DNA of 64,000 nucleotides from Bacteroidales bacterium UBA4814. Its GTDB lineage: Bacteria > Bacteroidota > Bacteroidia > Bacteroidales > UBA7960. This document shows, in pieces, positions 53,346-61,471 of the stretch. Position 1 is the first letter of the stretch. Each line of letters starts with the position of its first letter. The notes beneath the pieces are model-generated. The model searched no databases and was not told the DNA's origin. It was given only the letters and a program-made list of their open reading frames with translations. The stretch spans positions 41,046 to 105,045 of the forward strand of contig DHFW01000004.1 in assembly GCA_002402465.1 (NCBI GenBank), in the 5' to 3' direction. The translations under genes and the position numbers were made by a program.

Positions 53346-55358
53346 TTAAAGATCACCTCCCAGGGTTTTTGCTATCACCAGCGGCATTACCCTTTCTGCC
53401 CCGCAGTTGCTCAGGCATTTCCCGGCTTCTTTTATGGTACATCCACTATCAAAGATATCATCAATTATTAAAACATGCTTACCTTCCACCTCTTCTGGCT
53501 GAAGGCAGGCAAATTTACCTTTCACATTCTGTTTTTTTGAAATTGCACTCTGAAAAATTTTTTGCGGCTCTGTCGGGCTGGTTTTGACAAGCTGGTGCGA
53601 AAGAGGCACTTTCAGAACAGCAGCAATTTTTGCGGCAAAATTTCTGACCAGATCACCCGATTCCGTTGGTGGCACGTACATGATCAGATCAAAGGTTTCA
53701 TCACCGCAGTGTTTTCTGAAGGCCTTCAGCGTCAGCCGCAGCAACCAGTCGGGGAAATCGCCTCCACCATTATATTTTGAATGATGAATGGCTGCACCCA
53801 CGTTTGATGTTCCGTAATAAGCAGCGGCCACCCCGTTTGCCAGGACGCTCCGCTTGCTTTCCACCAGCAGCACCGGGAAAAATGTTTCGCGGAAATCCTT
53901 CAACTTCGATTCCAACTCTGCGTCTGGCTTTACCCTGATGCGCTTATTCGAATCATTGTCGCAGACCCCGCATTTTTCAGGGTGAGAATCGCCCAAATAG
54001 TTGCACAGGTATTGCATGCGGCAACCATCGAAGCTGGTGTAATCAATCATTTTCTCAAGCTCAAGAAGCTGCACCCTCCGCAAGGCTTCAAAGGCTTCAA
54101 GATCCAAGGGAGGCGAATCGGGATTATAAAAATATTTCTTGCTTTTACCCTCCATTTCGTTCACTATGCCCTGGTCCATCAGATCGGCAAGGATTACATT
54201 CACATGGGTCTGTTTCAGGTTTACGGCCTTTACAATCTCGTGCTTGCTCATTAGGGCTTTCTTCACCACCGAGATCACCTTTTCATATTTTGCGGCCGAA
54301 GGTTTATTCCCTTCAATAAAGCTCAGGGGCAGCGATTGGTCTTCACTGGCGTTGAACAACAAAATAATAAAGGCTTCGCGCCCGTCGCGCCCTGCCCTGC
54401 CAATCTCCTGGTAATAATGTATGGGCGACTGCGGCACTTGTGTGTGAAGGATAAAGCGGATATCAGGCTTGTCGATACCCATGCCCAGGGCGTTGGTCGA
54501 CACCACACAATCGTATTGGTTACCCATAAATTCAGCTTCAATGCGTATGCGGCTTTCCGCATCCAGGCGGCCGCTGTATGCTGCCGATTTAAATCCAAGA
54601 AACTGAAGCCAGTTGGAAAAGATCTCCGTATTGGCCTGGGTGCCAGTGTAAACGATACCCGTTTTGGGAAGCCGGTGGAAATAGGTCGCCAGCCAGAAAA
54701 ACTTCTCGTCTTCGCTGCTGACCGGCACCACAAACAGCCTGAGGTTGGGCCGCAGGAGCCGGCCCCTGACAAGCTCCATGTCGCCTCCGGCCTGCTCCAT
54801 TATGTCGGCCTGAACACGCGGCGTGGCCGTGGCAGTAGTGGCAAGCACCGGAAAGTTTTGCGGCAGCAGCCTGACAAGGTTCACAATGCGCCGGTAATTG
54901 GGCCGGAAGCTCTGACCCCATACCGAGATACAATGGGCCTCGTCAATAACCACCATGGCGATCTTCATCGCCACCGATGCCCTGATCCAGTCTGCATTCT
55001 CCATGCGCTCGGGAGCAATATACAATATGTGAAGCTCATTGTTGCGGGCCCGCTCAATGATGGCCTCATTCTCTTCAAACGACTGGTTTGAATTAATGGT
55101 GGCCGCCCTGATCCCTTTTTCCTGCATGGACCGGACCTGGTCGCGCATCAGGGCGATCAGCGGCGAAAAAACGATGGTTACACCCCCGGTTTGGGTAGCC
55201 GGAAACTGATAACAAAGGGATTTTCCATAACCTGTTTTTTCAATGAAAAGCACCCGCTTACCGGCAAAGAGCTTCTCAATGACCTCCCACTGAAGATCAA
55301 AAAAAGCATCAAACCCGAAAAGCCTCGAAAGCTCCCTCTCAGCTTGCCGCCGGTTCAT
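53346..55358 (-). CDS. RecQ helicase fused to a phosphoribosyltransferase domain
   Basis: A 670-residue fusion. The N-terminal part is RecQ: TGYGKS (residues 42–47), DEAH (139–142), QxxGRxGRDG-type motif VI (YYQEIGRAGRDGREAFI) and the four-Cys zinc site C…C…CGVC (about 455–475). The HRDC domain usual for RecQ is absent. Instead the last ~180 residues form a ComF-like phosphoribosyltransferase with the PRPP loop VLIIDDIFDSGCT (629–641). The stretch between the zinc site and the PRTase has TYYG-like and FPDWLLRLTLKAF segments of unknown role. It is followed by the DprA-like gene 14 nt later. The fusion suggests a link of DNA unwinding to nucleotide salvage or to a nucleotide signal. Confidence 0.88.
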   Translation of the reverse strand: MNRRQAERELSRLFGFDAFFDLQWEVIEKLFAGKRVLFIEKTGYGKSLCYQFPATQTGGVTIVFSPLIALMRDQVRSMQEKGIRAATINSNQSFEENEAIIERARNNELHILYIAPERMENADWIRASVAMKIAMVVIDEAHCISVWGQSFRPNYRRIVNLVRLLPQNFPVLATTATATPRVQADIMEQAGGDMELVRGRLLRPNLRLFVVPVSSEDEKFFWLATYFHRLPKTGIVYTGTQANTEIFSNWLQFLGFKSAAYSGRLDAESRIRIEAEFMGNQYDCVVSTNALGMGIDKPDIRFILHTQVPQSPIHYYQEIGRAGRDGREAFIILLFNASEDQSLPLSFIEGNKPSAAKYEKVISVVKKALMSKHEIVKAVNLKQTHVNVILADLMDQGIVNEMEGKSKKYFYNPDSPPLDLEAFEALRRVQLLELEKMIDYTSFDGCRMQYLCNYLGDSHPEKCGVCDNDSNKRIRVKPDAELESKLKDFRETFFPVLLVESKRSVLANGVAAAYYGTSNVGAAIHHSKYNGGGDFPDWLLRLTLKAFRKHCGDETFDLIMYVPPTESGDLVRNFAAKIAAVLKVPLSHQLVKTSPTEPQKIFQSAISKKQNVKGKFACLQPEEVEGKHVLIIDDIFDSGCTIKEAGKCLSNCGAERVMPLVIAKTLGGDL

Positions 55359-55420
55359 ATCCTGTTATTTTAAAATTTTTCCTCCCCGAATAAAACAAAA
55401 GCACCCAACCCAACATTATG

Positions 55421-55428
55421 CAAATATA
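55421..55428 (-). promoter_or_regulatory. -7 promoter element for recQ–dprA operon
   Basis: TATATTTG on the minus strand, 62 nt before the recQ start; a possible -33 TTTG lies 25 bp further out, longer than the usual spacing. Confidence 0.45.
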
Positions 55429-55477
55429 AAAAAAACCACTTCTAATGATAATCCAAAAAATGTTTATAAGAAAAATC

Positions 55478-55565
55478 CAACCATTCAACCATTAAACCAT
55501 TCAACCATTCAACCATTCAACCCTTCAACCAATCAACCAATCAACCAATCAACCAATCAACCATG
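55478..55565 (+). repeat. Octanucleotide tandem array (CAACCATT / CAACCAAT)
   Basis: Eleven consecutive 8-bp units: five of CAACCATT type (one with its first base changed), one CAACCCTT, four CAACCAAT and one CAACCATG. It lies in the 363-nt divergent spacer between recQ (55358) and the next gene (55722), which otherwise holds only C-rich low-complexity sequence and the two -7 elements listed. Confidence 0.92.
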
Positions 55566-55675
55566 CCCTCTTCCCCATGCCCTCTGCCCCATGCTCCATG
55601 CCATTCATCCGCGCAATCCTTCTCCAATCCGTGCAATCTTTTTCCCGAATGCAAATACACTGCATTCTGCCCCTC

Positions 55676-55683
55676 TATTTTTG
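55676..55683 (+). promoter_or_regulatory. -7 promoter element for the 174-aa gene
   Basis: TATTTTTG, exact TAnnTTTG match; predicted leader about 32 nt; -33 weak. Confidence 0.45.
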
Positions 55684-55721
55684 CTCATTGGAATTAGTTA
55701 AAACCAAAAAACCTTTGAGTT

Positions 55722-56246
55722 ATGACAGCACAAATGGGCGACATCATTACCTACCAGGGCCGCAGGCACACCATGGCCTCTGAGCCCCGGATCATTGCAC
55801 CCGCAGCAACATTTTTCGACATCAGTTTCATCGCACCACACACCGCCTGCTGGCGGGGCTATATGGCCGAATGGGCGGTGTACGATGACAAACTTTTTCT
55901 GACATCCATCGAGGGCAAGGCGGAGGTCACCGACCTGGAAGCCTGGCGCAAAGAACGCCTGGCCCTTCGCAAACGCCTGAAGCAGGGCGAGATCAGTCCG
56001 AAGGAGAACGGCCACCTGCTTAAGGAACATTACAAGCGGCTCACCACAGAGCGGCAGGTCAACCTGGAGTTCCTGTTCGGCAGCAGCGAGCCGGTGCATG
56101 CCACCTGGTATTCAGGCATCATACGGATACCCACCGGGCAAATGATCAAATACGTGCATATGGATTACTTCTCCGAATACGACCGCAACCTTTTCCTGGG
56201 TTTTAAAAAAGGCATGCTGCTCAGCGCCCGCGAAGAAGAAAACTGA
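55722..56246 (+). CDS. Protein of unknown function (174 aa)
   Basis: A soluble 174-residue protein without recognised family. The first part (IITYQGRRHTMASEPRI, HTACWRGYMAEWAVYDDKLFLTSIEGKAEV) looks beta-rich; a charged helical hairpin (LEAWRKERLALRKRLKQ … LLKEHYKRLT) follows; the end is beta-rich again (ATWYSGIIRIPTG). No signal peptide or membrane segment. It starts about 39 nt after a good -7 element and has codon use like the neighbouring high-GC genes. It is first of three small plus-strand genes in the island; partners cannot be named. Confidence 0.6.
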   Translation: MTAQMGDIITYQGRRHTMASEPRIIAPAATFFDISFIAPHTACWRGYMAEWAVYDDKLFLTSIEGKAEVTDLEAWRKERLALRKRLKQGEISPKENGHLLKEHYKRLTTERQVNLEFLFGSSEPVHATWYSGIIRIPTGQMIKYVHMDYFSEYDRNLFLGFKKGMLLSAREEEN

Positions 56247-56333
56247 AAAAACGAATAAGAACGCGGGTTTTCAGTGTTTTACGCAATAAAGACCAAAAGT
56301 TTAAATGTATTTTGCAAACCAAAAATTACTATC

Positions 56334-56744
56334 ATGGAAATTTACCCGATCGACCCCTCCATTTCAACCGACAGGATGTATTGCCCCTCGACCGGCGAGG
56401 TGATCTTTGCACCTTATTATGATGAGATCAACGACGATGCCAAAGCCTTTGTGGCCTACTGGCACGGAGAAGTGCTCGATGAACCCCTTATCAGGGACCC
56501 CAAACTGGAAGCCGCCTGGGAAGCCATTTACCAGGAATGGGATGCACAGGAAGACCCTGAGCTGGGCATCTGGGAGCTGGTGGAAAAGTTCCTCTCGGAT
56601 TACGAAAATCCCGACTGGATCGTATACGAATGCACCTTTTACGGCATGGCCTGCGGACCGGTACAAACCACCGTATATTACGTGGTTAAGGCCGACACCA
56701 TTATAGAAGAAGACCCCGATCTGGAAGAAATTGATGATTTATGA
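56334..56744 (+). CDS. Small acidic protein of unknown function (136 aa)
   Basis: A 136-residue, very acidic protein (many Asp/Glu; C-terminus EEDPDLEEIDDL). It is rich in Trp and Tyr, with segments VAYWHGEVLDEP and DWIVYECTFYGMACGPVQTTVYYV. No signal peptide. No family recognised; strong acidity could fit a protein-binding or DNA-mimic role, but this is only a guess. It follows the 174-aa gene by 87 nt and precedes the palindrome region. An upstream extension to 56274 is open but begins within the previous gene's trailer. Confidence 0.55.
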   Translation: MEIYPIDPSISTDRMYCPSTGEVIFAPYYDEINDDAKAFVAYWHGEVLDEPLIRDPKLEAAWEAIYQEWDAQEDPELGIWELVEKFLSDYENPDWIVYECTFYGMACGPVQTTVYYVVKADTIIEEDPDLEEIDDL

Positions 56745-56784
56745 GGAATTATGATTGAGGAATTGTCATTGCGGTAAATGTTTA

Positions 56785-56895
56785 AAATTTTGCAGGGCCA
56801 TTGTAGGGCCGCAAATTTGTAGGGCCGTTGTAGGGCCGCAAGGCCTTGCGGCCCTACAACGGCCCTACAATAACCCTACAAACCACGGCCCTAAA
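56785..56895. repeat. Clustered GTAGGGCCG palindromic repeats
   Basis: Four copies of GTAGGGCCG (or one-base variants) point right and four copies of its complement point left. At the centre is a perfect 54-nt palindrome at 56817–56870 (two 27-nt arms, no loop, axis between 56843 and 56844). Lies between the 136-aa gene and the PD-(D/E)XK-like gene. No T-run follows. Confidence 0.95.
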
Positions 56896-56933
56896 ATCCC
56901 AAAACAAAAAACCCAAAACAAAAAACAAAAAAA

Positions 56934-57473
56934 ATGCCCGATCAAAATAATTACCACCCTGCCAAGCGAAATGTTTCCATGACTTCAAAGGAGGCCAGAC
57001 GATTTAAATTGCTGGGCAATATGGGTGAAAAGCTTGCCGAAGCAATTCTTAAAAAAGGAGGCTTCACTGATATAGTGAACCTGAACCAGGTGGCCATGAA
57101 TTTTCCTTTCGCTGATTTTGCCGCGGAAAAAGACGGGGTGAAATACCTGGTCAGCGTAAAGGCCAGAAACAAATACGAACACAGCGGGGTGCTGAACTCG
57201 AGGTTTAAACTCGGAGATACGGAAAAGAAGATCCAGAAGCTGCAGAACGATGAAAAGTTCGCCGCTTACAAAGAGCACGTGCCGGCCTGGCTGGCCATTG
57301 CCCTTGAAAAGCAAACCTGCGAAGCCTATTGGGGACTGATTGACGAACTGCCCAATAAAAGGGGCATATCCATGAGCGAAAAGGCAAAGAAGAACCATCG
57401 CTGCCTGGCAAAAGACCTGCCCCATGGCTTCGACTTTGATGAGTTTCGCAACATCTACACCCCAAAAAAATAA
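56934..57473 (+). CDS. Small PD-(D/E)XK-like protein of unknown function
   Basis: A 179-residue soluble protein with the outline of a PD-(D/E)XK nuclease core: Glu32 in GEKLAEAIL, Asp61 in FPFADFAAE, and Ser74-Val-Lys76 in LVSVKARNK, where the usual acidic residue is Ser. Without that acid, activity is uncertain and it may be a degenerate nuclease fold. Start at 56934 or ATG 56979. The following NERD helicase also has a nuclease domain, so this gene may belong to the same functional group. Family not recognised. Confidence 0.55.
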   Translation: MPDQNNYHPAKRNVSMTSKEARRFKLLGNMGEKLAEAILKKGGFTDIVNLNQVAMNFPFADFAAEKDGVKYLVSVKARNKYEHSGVLNSRFKLGDTEKKIQKLQNDEKFAAYKEHVPAWLAIALEKQTCEAYWGLIDELPNKRGISMSEKAKKNHRCLAKDLPHGFDFDEFRNIYTPKK

Positions 57474-57511
57474 CCCATTGAAAAAACCCTGCTCAAAATT
57501 GCGGTTTACTG

Positions 57512-57542
57512 TTGCTTTTTAATAACAAAAGGTCTATTTTGG
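57512..57542 (+). promoter_or_regulatory. Possible promoter of the NERD-helicase gene
   Basis: TTG at 57512–57514, a 20-bp spacer, and TATTTTGG at 57535–57542, one mismatch from the consensus. Transcription would pass through the telomere-like array in the leader. Confidence 0.35.
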
Positions 57543-57593
57543 CACTCGAAATAATGGCCTTTGGAAATACAGACGCAACAGACGCAATGCAAT

Positions 57594-57682
57594 CCCAACC
57601 CTAACCCCTAACCCCTAACCCCGAACCCTTTGACCCCTAACCCCGAACCCCTAACCCCTTATCCCTAACCCCTTATCCCTAA
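57594..57682 (+). repeat. Telomere-like C-rich tandem array (CCCCTAA/CCTTATC)
   Basis: About 12 units of 7–8 bp, mainly CCCCTAA with CCCCGAA and CCTTATC variants, ending 4 nt before the NERD-helicase ATG. Confidence 0.9.
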
Positions 57683-57685
57683 AAA

Positions 57686-59365
57686 ATGATCTTTCCCCCT
57701 TCCTTCCCGCCCGGCAAAAACGAACCCGCTGAAGAGCAGGTTTACAACATCCTGAAGAGGCTGGATCCGGAGCGCTATGAGGTGTTTTACGACCGCCGCT
57801 TTGTGGGGATGTGGCCCGGAGAGCGCAAGGAATACCAGATCGACTTCCTGATTGCCGACCTGGGGGGCGGGCGGTTCAACGGACTGCTGGTGCTGGAGGT
57901 GAAGGGTGGCATCGTGAAATATGATGGGTTTAGGAGCATGTGGACCCAGAACGGCTACCCCATGAAAGACAGCGACGACCCGGTGGAGCAGGCCCAGGGC
58001 AATATGCACAGCCTGGTGAAGCATTATCCGGAGGTAAGCCGCAGGGTGCCCTTTGGCTGGGCCGTTTGCTTTCCCGACCCGCGCAACATATACAGCAAAA
58101 AACAGATACCGGAGTTTCTTGACCCCATTCAGCTCCTGGAGTCCTCCGCACTGCAAGCCATAGAAAAACAGATCCCCCTGGTTTTTAACTTTATCCGTGA
58201 GCAAAGCTCACATATGCAGGGCGCCGACATGGAGACCTACCGCAAGCTGAAGGAGTCGCTGCTGGCAGGGCTGGGCATGGTGGTGCCGCTGCATGCACGC
58301 CTGGAAGCTGAAGAACGGCAGCTCATAAACCTGACCCAAGAGCAGATGCAACTGCTGGAGATGATCGGCCACAACAAAAGGCTGCTGGTGAGCGGCCCCG
58401 CCGGATGCGGAAAAACCATCATGGCCACCACCATTGCACGGCAGGCCCGCGAAGAAGGCCTCAGGGTGCTGATGCTCACCTTCAACCGCATCCCTGCAGC
58501 CAACATCCGCCTCGGGCTGGGGCTGATCGGCAATGAACCCGACCTCACCGTCGACAATTACCACCACTTTGCCCATATGATCGTAGAGGAAGTTTACCCA
58601 GATTGGTGGGATGCCAGCGCCAAAGCAGGCGGCGACGACTTCTGGGAAATAGAATCGGCCATACGCTTTGATGAGGTGTTGCTGCAAAGGGAGCAGCATG
58701 GGCAGGAGCCCTCATGGGACGTGATCATAATCGATGAAGGGCAGGACTTCCGCGAAAGCTGGCTGCTGAGCCTCAGTCGCCTGCTCAAACCCGATGGCCG
58801 CCTCTGTATCTTTATGGACGAAGACCAGAACATTTTCAATGCTTTTACCGGCCTGCCCAAAGGATGGCAGTTTGCAAAGTTCAGGCTGCCCCACAACTGC
58901 CGCAACACCCGCCGCATCATCGAACAACTGGAGGCTTACCTGGAGAAAAAAATCCCCTTCAAAGATGGAACACCCGAGGGCGATCCCGTGCAATTTTTTT
59001 CTTACCGGAACGACGTGGAACAGGTAAAACTGGTCAGGGACCGGTGGCTGCAGCTGGTCAATGAAGAAGGCATCAGCCCCGCCCGCATTGTGCTGATACT
59101 GAACACCCCAAAAGAAGAAAGTTGCCTGGCCAATGTCAACGCTTTTGGCCGCTGGCACATTCAGGCCATCGACCGCGACACCGGACTCATAAGCCCCAGG
59201 CACGTGAACATTACCACCATACGCACCTTCAAAGGCCTCGAAGCCGATATGGTGTTTATTCTCGATACCGGCAAAATGGAAATCCAGGACAGTCGGGTGC
59301 TTTACACACAGGCCAGCAGGGCGAGGTTGTGGCTTGGATTGATGGAAAAAAAATTCACTGAATAA
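57686..59365 (+). CDS. NERD nuclease-domain / SF1 helicase fusion, copy A
   Basis: A 559-residue protein. Residues ~15–130 form a NERD (nuclease-related) domain with the PD-(D/E)XK signature YQIDFLIAD (Asp53) and VLEVKGG (Glu71, Lys73). Then a UvrD/DnaB-like SF1 helicase: P-loop GPAGCGKT (237–244), motif II DEGQDF (350–355), MDEDQNIF, HNCRNT, TIRTFKGLEADMVF and YTQASRAR. The combination unwinds and cuts DNA or RNA in families linked with defence islands. It is clearly paralogous to the gene at 59793–61460. ATG 57686 lies at the end of a telomere-like array. Confidence 0.88.
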   Translation: MIFPPSFPPGKNEPAEEQVYNILKRLDPERYEVFYDRRFVGMWPGERKEYQIDFLIADLGGGRFNGLLVLEVKGGIVKYDGFRSMWTQNGYPMKDSDDPVEQAQGNMHSLVKHYPEVSRRVPFGWAVCFPDPRNIYSKKQIPEFLDPIQLLESSALQAIEKQIPLVFNFIREQSSHMQGADMETYRKLKESLLAGLGMVVPLHARLEAEERQLINLTQEQMQLLEMIGHNKRLLVSGPAGCGKTIMATTIARQAREEGLRVLMLTFNRIPAANIRLGLGLIGNEPDLTVDNYHHFAHMIVEEVYPDWWDASAKAGGDDFWEIESAIRFDEVLLQREQHGQEPSWDVIIIDEGQDFRESWLLSLSRLLKPDGRLCIFMDEDQNIFNAFTGLPKGWQFAKFRLPHNCRNTRRIIEQLEAYLEKKIPFKDGTPEGDPVQFFSYRNDVEQVKLVRDRWLQLVNEEGISPARIVLILNTPKEESCLANVNAFGRWHIQAIDRDTGLISPRHVNITTIRTFKGLEADMVFILDTGKMEIQDSRVLYTQASRARLWLGLMEKKFTE

Positions 59366-59389
59366 AATGACTTGAATACATAAAACTAA

Positions 59390-59683
59390 ATGACAGACGT
59401 TCACGATAAAGCAACCAGAAGCTACAATATGAGCCGAATCCGGTCAAAAGCGGATTATGTTTTATCGGTTCAAAATGGGATCATAGTTGGCGTCTTCATA
59501 GCGGACAATTGGTTAAAGGCCACAAAAGAAAATTTCCCAATTTTGGAAAATGATATTCCTGGCAGGTTTGGGTTCATAGGCAAAAAGGCACCAAAAGCTG
59601 TTTTAGACAAATATTTAGACAAAAGAATTCCAGAAAAATTTAGAAAAAAAGGTGCAATAAATCCAATTAAATATAATTTCTAA
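59390..59683 (+). pseudogene. Chimeric small ORF: Vsr-like N-terminus joined to an unrelated C-terminal fragment
   Basis: A 97-codon frame. Its first 20 residues (MTDVHDKATRSYNM…IRSK) are a clear match to the start of Vsr mismatch endonucleases, which cut at T:G mismatches left by cytosine methylation. The catalytic domain of Vsr is absent. From about codon 21 (nt ~59450) the sequence becomes AT-richer and reads as the C-terminal part of another family, with GRFGFIGKKAP and KRIPEKFRKKGAINPI. I infer a deletion that fused two gene remnants. It begins 24 nt after the NERD-helicase stop; whether it is translated is unknown. Confidence 0.65.
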
Positions 59684-59792
59684 TAATACCACCAGGGCAG
59701 CTGAAATGTAAATCAGGGTGTTCATTGGGTTGATAAATATTTTCATACTTTTTAAAGCAAACCATTATGCATGGCGCTATCCAAGGTGAGTT

Positions 59793-61460
59793 TTAATCCT
59801 CCTTTTTAAAAATATATAACAGGTGCCTGGCCCTTGAAACCTGTGTGTAAAAAAGAAAGGAATCATAGTTAACCTTGTCGGTATCCACAATAAAAACAAT
59901 GTCGGCTTCGAGTCCTTTGAAGGTTTTAATGTGGGTATAACTTATTGAATACTGATTGGTGGTTCCACTGCTATTCAAGGGTATTAAGCCCAAACTGCCG
60001 ATATTATTTGTTCTTGCCAGACAGGAATTTTCTTTATCTGTGTTAAGCAGAATCAGAATTTTGTCGGGTCTCACTTCTTCCTCCTCAACAAGACGCCTGA
60101 TCTCCTGCAAAACTTTGGTTTGCTGGTCTGTATCATTTATGTATTGAATGATTTTTACTGGTTCACCATCAGGAACCCCAGCCTTTGATCTGATACTGAA
60201 ATCTTCAAGATTTATGATCTCATTCATTTTTTCATTTATTGCCTTTGTATTCCGGCAATTCTCATCAAGAGACAGTTTAATGAATGTTTGCAATTCCGGT
60301 ATCCTTGCACAGGTCTGGTTAATATTTTGAAAGTCGTCCATAAAAACAAAGATCTTCCCATTATCCTTAAGGAAACAAAGAACACTTTCATACCAGTCCT
60401 CCATAAAATCCTGTCCCTCATCTATAATGATAACATCATACAATTCGGGTTTATCCATAAGCTCTTTTGCTTCAAGCACTTTTAACGGTACTAAAACATC
60501 AAAAAATCCTTCTTCATATTGGGTTTCACCCCACCAGCCCGGATCGACTTTGTTTATTAATGTAGCAGCAAATGAATGATATGTTTTAACATTAAAATTC
60601 TTCCCATCAATTTGCTTGTTTCTTTTTCCAAGACTTTTTAACGATGTATCTATATTAGATGCAAGCGTCCTGTTGTAGCATAGGAACAGAACCTTTTTGC
60701 CACTTTTAATGTTTTCGACTGCAAGTTCTCTGGCAATAACGGTTTTCCCTGAACCTGCCACACCTTTTATCCTGAGCCTGTCGTTTTCGCCAGCAGCCTT
60801 AATCACCCCCATCTGGTCCTGGGTTAGTTTGATAAACAGGCTTTCATCTTCAGCAATTCTGGCTGATAGAGGCAAGACAAAACCATATTCCTTTATCCAG
60901 TGTTCAATAAAATGGCAATAATCTACAATAGACATTCCCTTGTGGTTTGAAAACCTCTTCCCAAATTGATCAAAAAAATCTGACAGAATTCTAGGCAAAT
61001 TTTGCAGTTTATCCTTGTCGATCAGTTGAGCCTCGTCAATGTTTGTTGGGAAAGTGGTGCTGTTCCCGGTAACAGTATGAGGAAAACAGACCATCCATCC
61101 AAATGGCACTTCATTCGCTACGCTGGGATAAAGGTCAACAAGATTATGCATAGCTGAAGTAACCTGTTTTACAGGGGAATCAATGGGGTTGCCATTTTGG
61201 AGCCAGGTTTCATTATTCTTTTGAAGAAGTTGCCCCCCCTTCACTTCAATGCATACCAAACCATTAAAACTATTATTCCTGAGGTCAGCAACAATAAAGT
61301 CAATTTCGAATTCAATGTTTCGTCGACCCTCAACCACAGAAAAGGTCCGGTGCCAGAACACATCAAAATCAGTTTCTGATAACTTCTGCATTGCCTGATA
61401 AACAAGCCATTCAGCATTGTCAGGAGTTTTTTTGCCGGAGAACTCTTCAGGGTAAATCAT
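59793..61460 (-). CDS. NERD nuclease-domain / SF1 helicase fusion, copy B (RT operon)
   Basis: A 555-residue paralogue of the NERD helicase on the other strand. NERD site: FEIDFIVAD (Asp54) and CIEVKGG (Glu72, Lys74). Helicase: GVAGSGKT (233–240), IIDEGQDFMEDW, FMDDFQNIN, DENCRNTKAI, HIKTFKGLEADIVF and YTQVSRARHLL. All catalytic motifs are intact. It is the last gene of the RT operon, starting 11 nt after the PD-(D/E)XK gene. The DNA is visibly AT-richer than copy A, which suggests separate acquisition. Likely role: nucleic-acid degradation as effector of the RT system. Confidence 0.88.
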   Translation of the reverse strand: MIYPEEFSGKKTPDNAEWLVYQAMQKLSETDFDVFWHRTFSVVEGRRNIEFEIDFIVADLRNNSFNGLVCIEVKGGQLLQKNNETWLQNGNPIDSPVKQVTSAMHNLVDLYPSVANEVPFGWMVCFPHTVTGNSTTFPTNIDEAQLIDKDKLQNLPRILSDFFDQFGKRFSNHKGMSIVDYCHFIEHWIKEYGFVLPLSARIAEDESLFIKLTQDQMGVIKAAGENDRLRIKGVAGSGKTVIARELAVENIKSGKKVLFLCYNRTLASNIDTSLKSLGKRNKQIDGKNFNVKTYHSFAATLINKVDPGWWGETQYEEGFFDVLVPLKVLEAKELMDKPELYDVIIIDEGQDFMEDWYESVLCFLKDNGKIFVFMDDFQNINQTCARIPELQTFIKLSLDENCRNTKAINEKMNEIINLEDFSIRSKAGVPDGEPVKIIQYINDTDQQTKVLQEIRRLVEEEEVRPDKILILLNTDKENSCLARTNNIGSLGLIPLNSSGTTNQYSISYTHIKTFKGLEADIVFIVDTDKVNYDSFLFYTQVSRARHLLYIFKKED

Positions 61461-61471
61461 AGATTAGTTAT

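Noticed and set aside
55478..55565. CRISPR array
   Set aside because: Units are 8 bp and contiguous, with no spacers and no cas genes in the window; a simple tandem array.
57594..57682. True telomere or linear replicon end
   Set aside because: Genes continue on both sides and the units are irregular; an internal microsatellite.
59390..59683. Functional Vsr endonuclease
   Set aside because: Only about 20 N-terminal residues match; the catalytic domain is missing.
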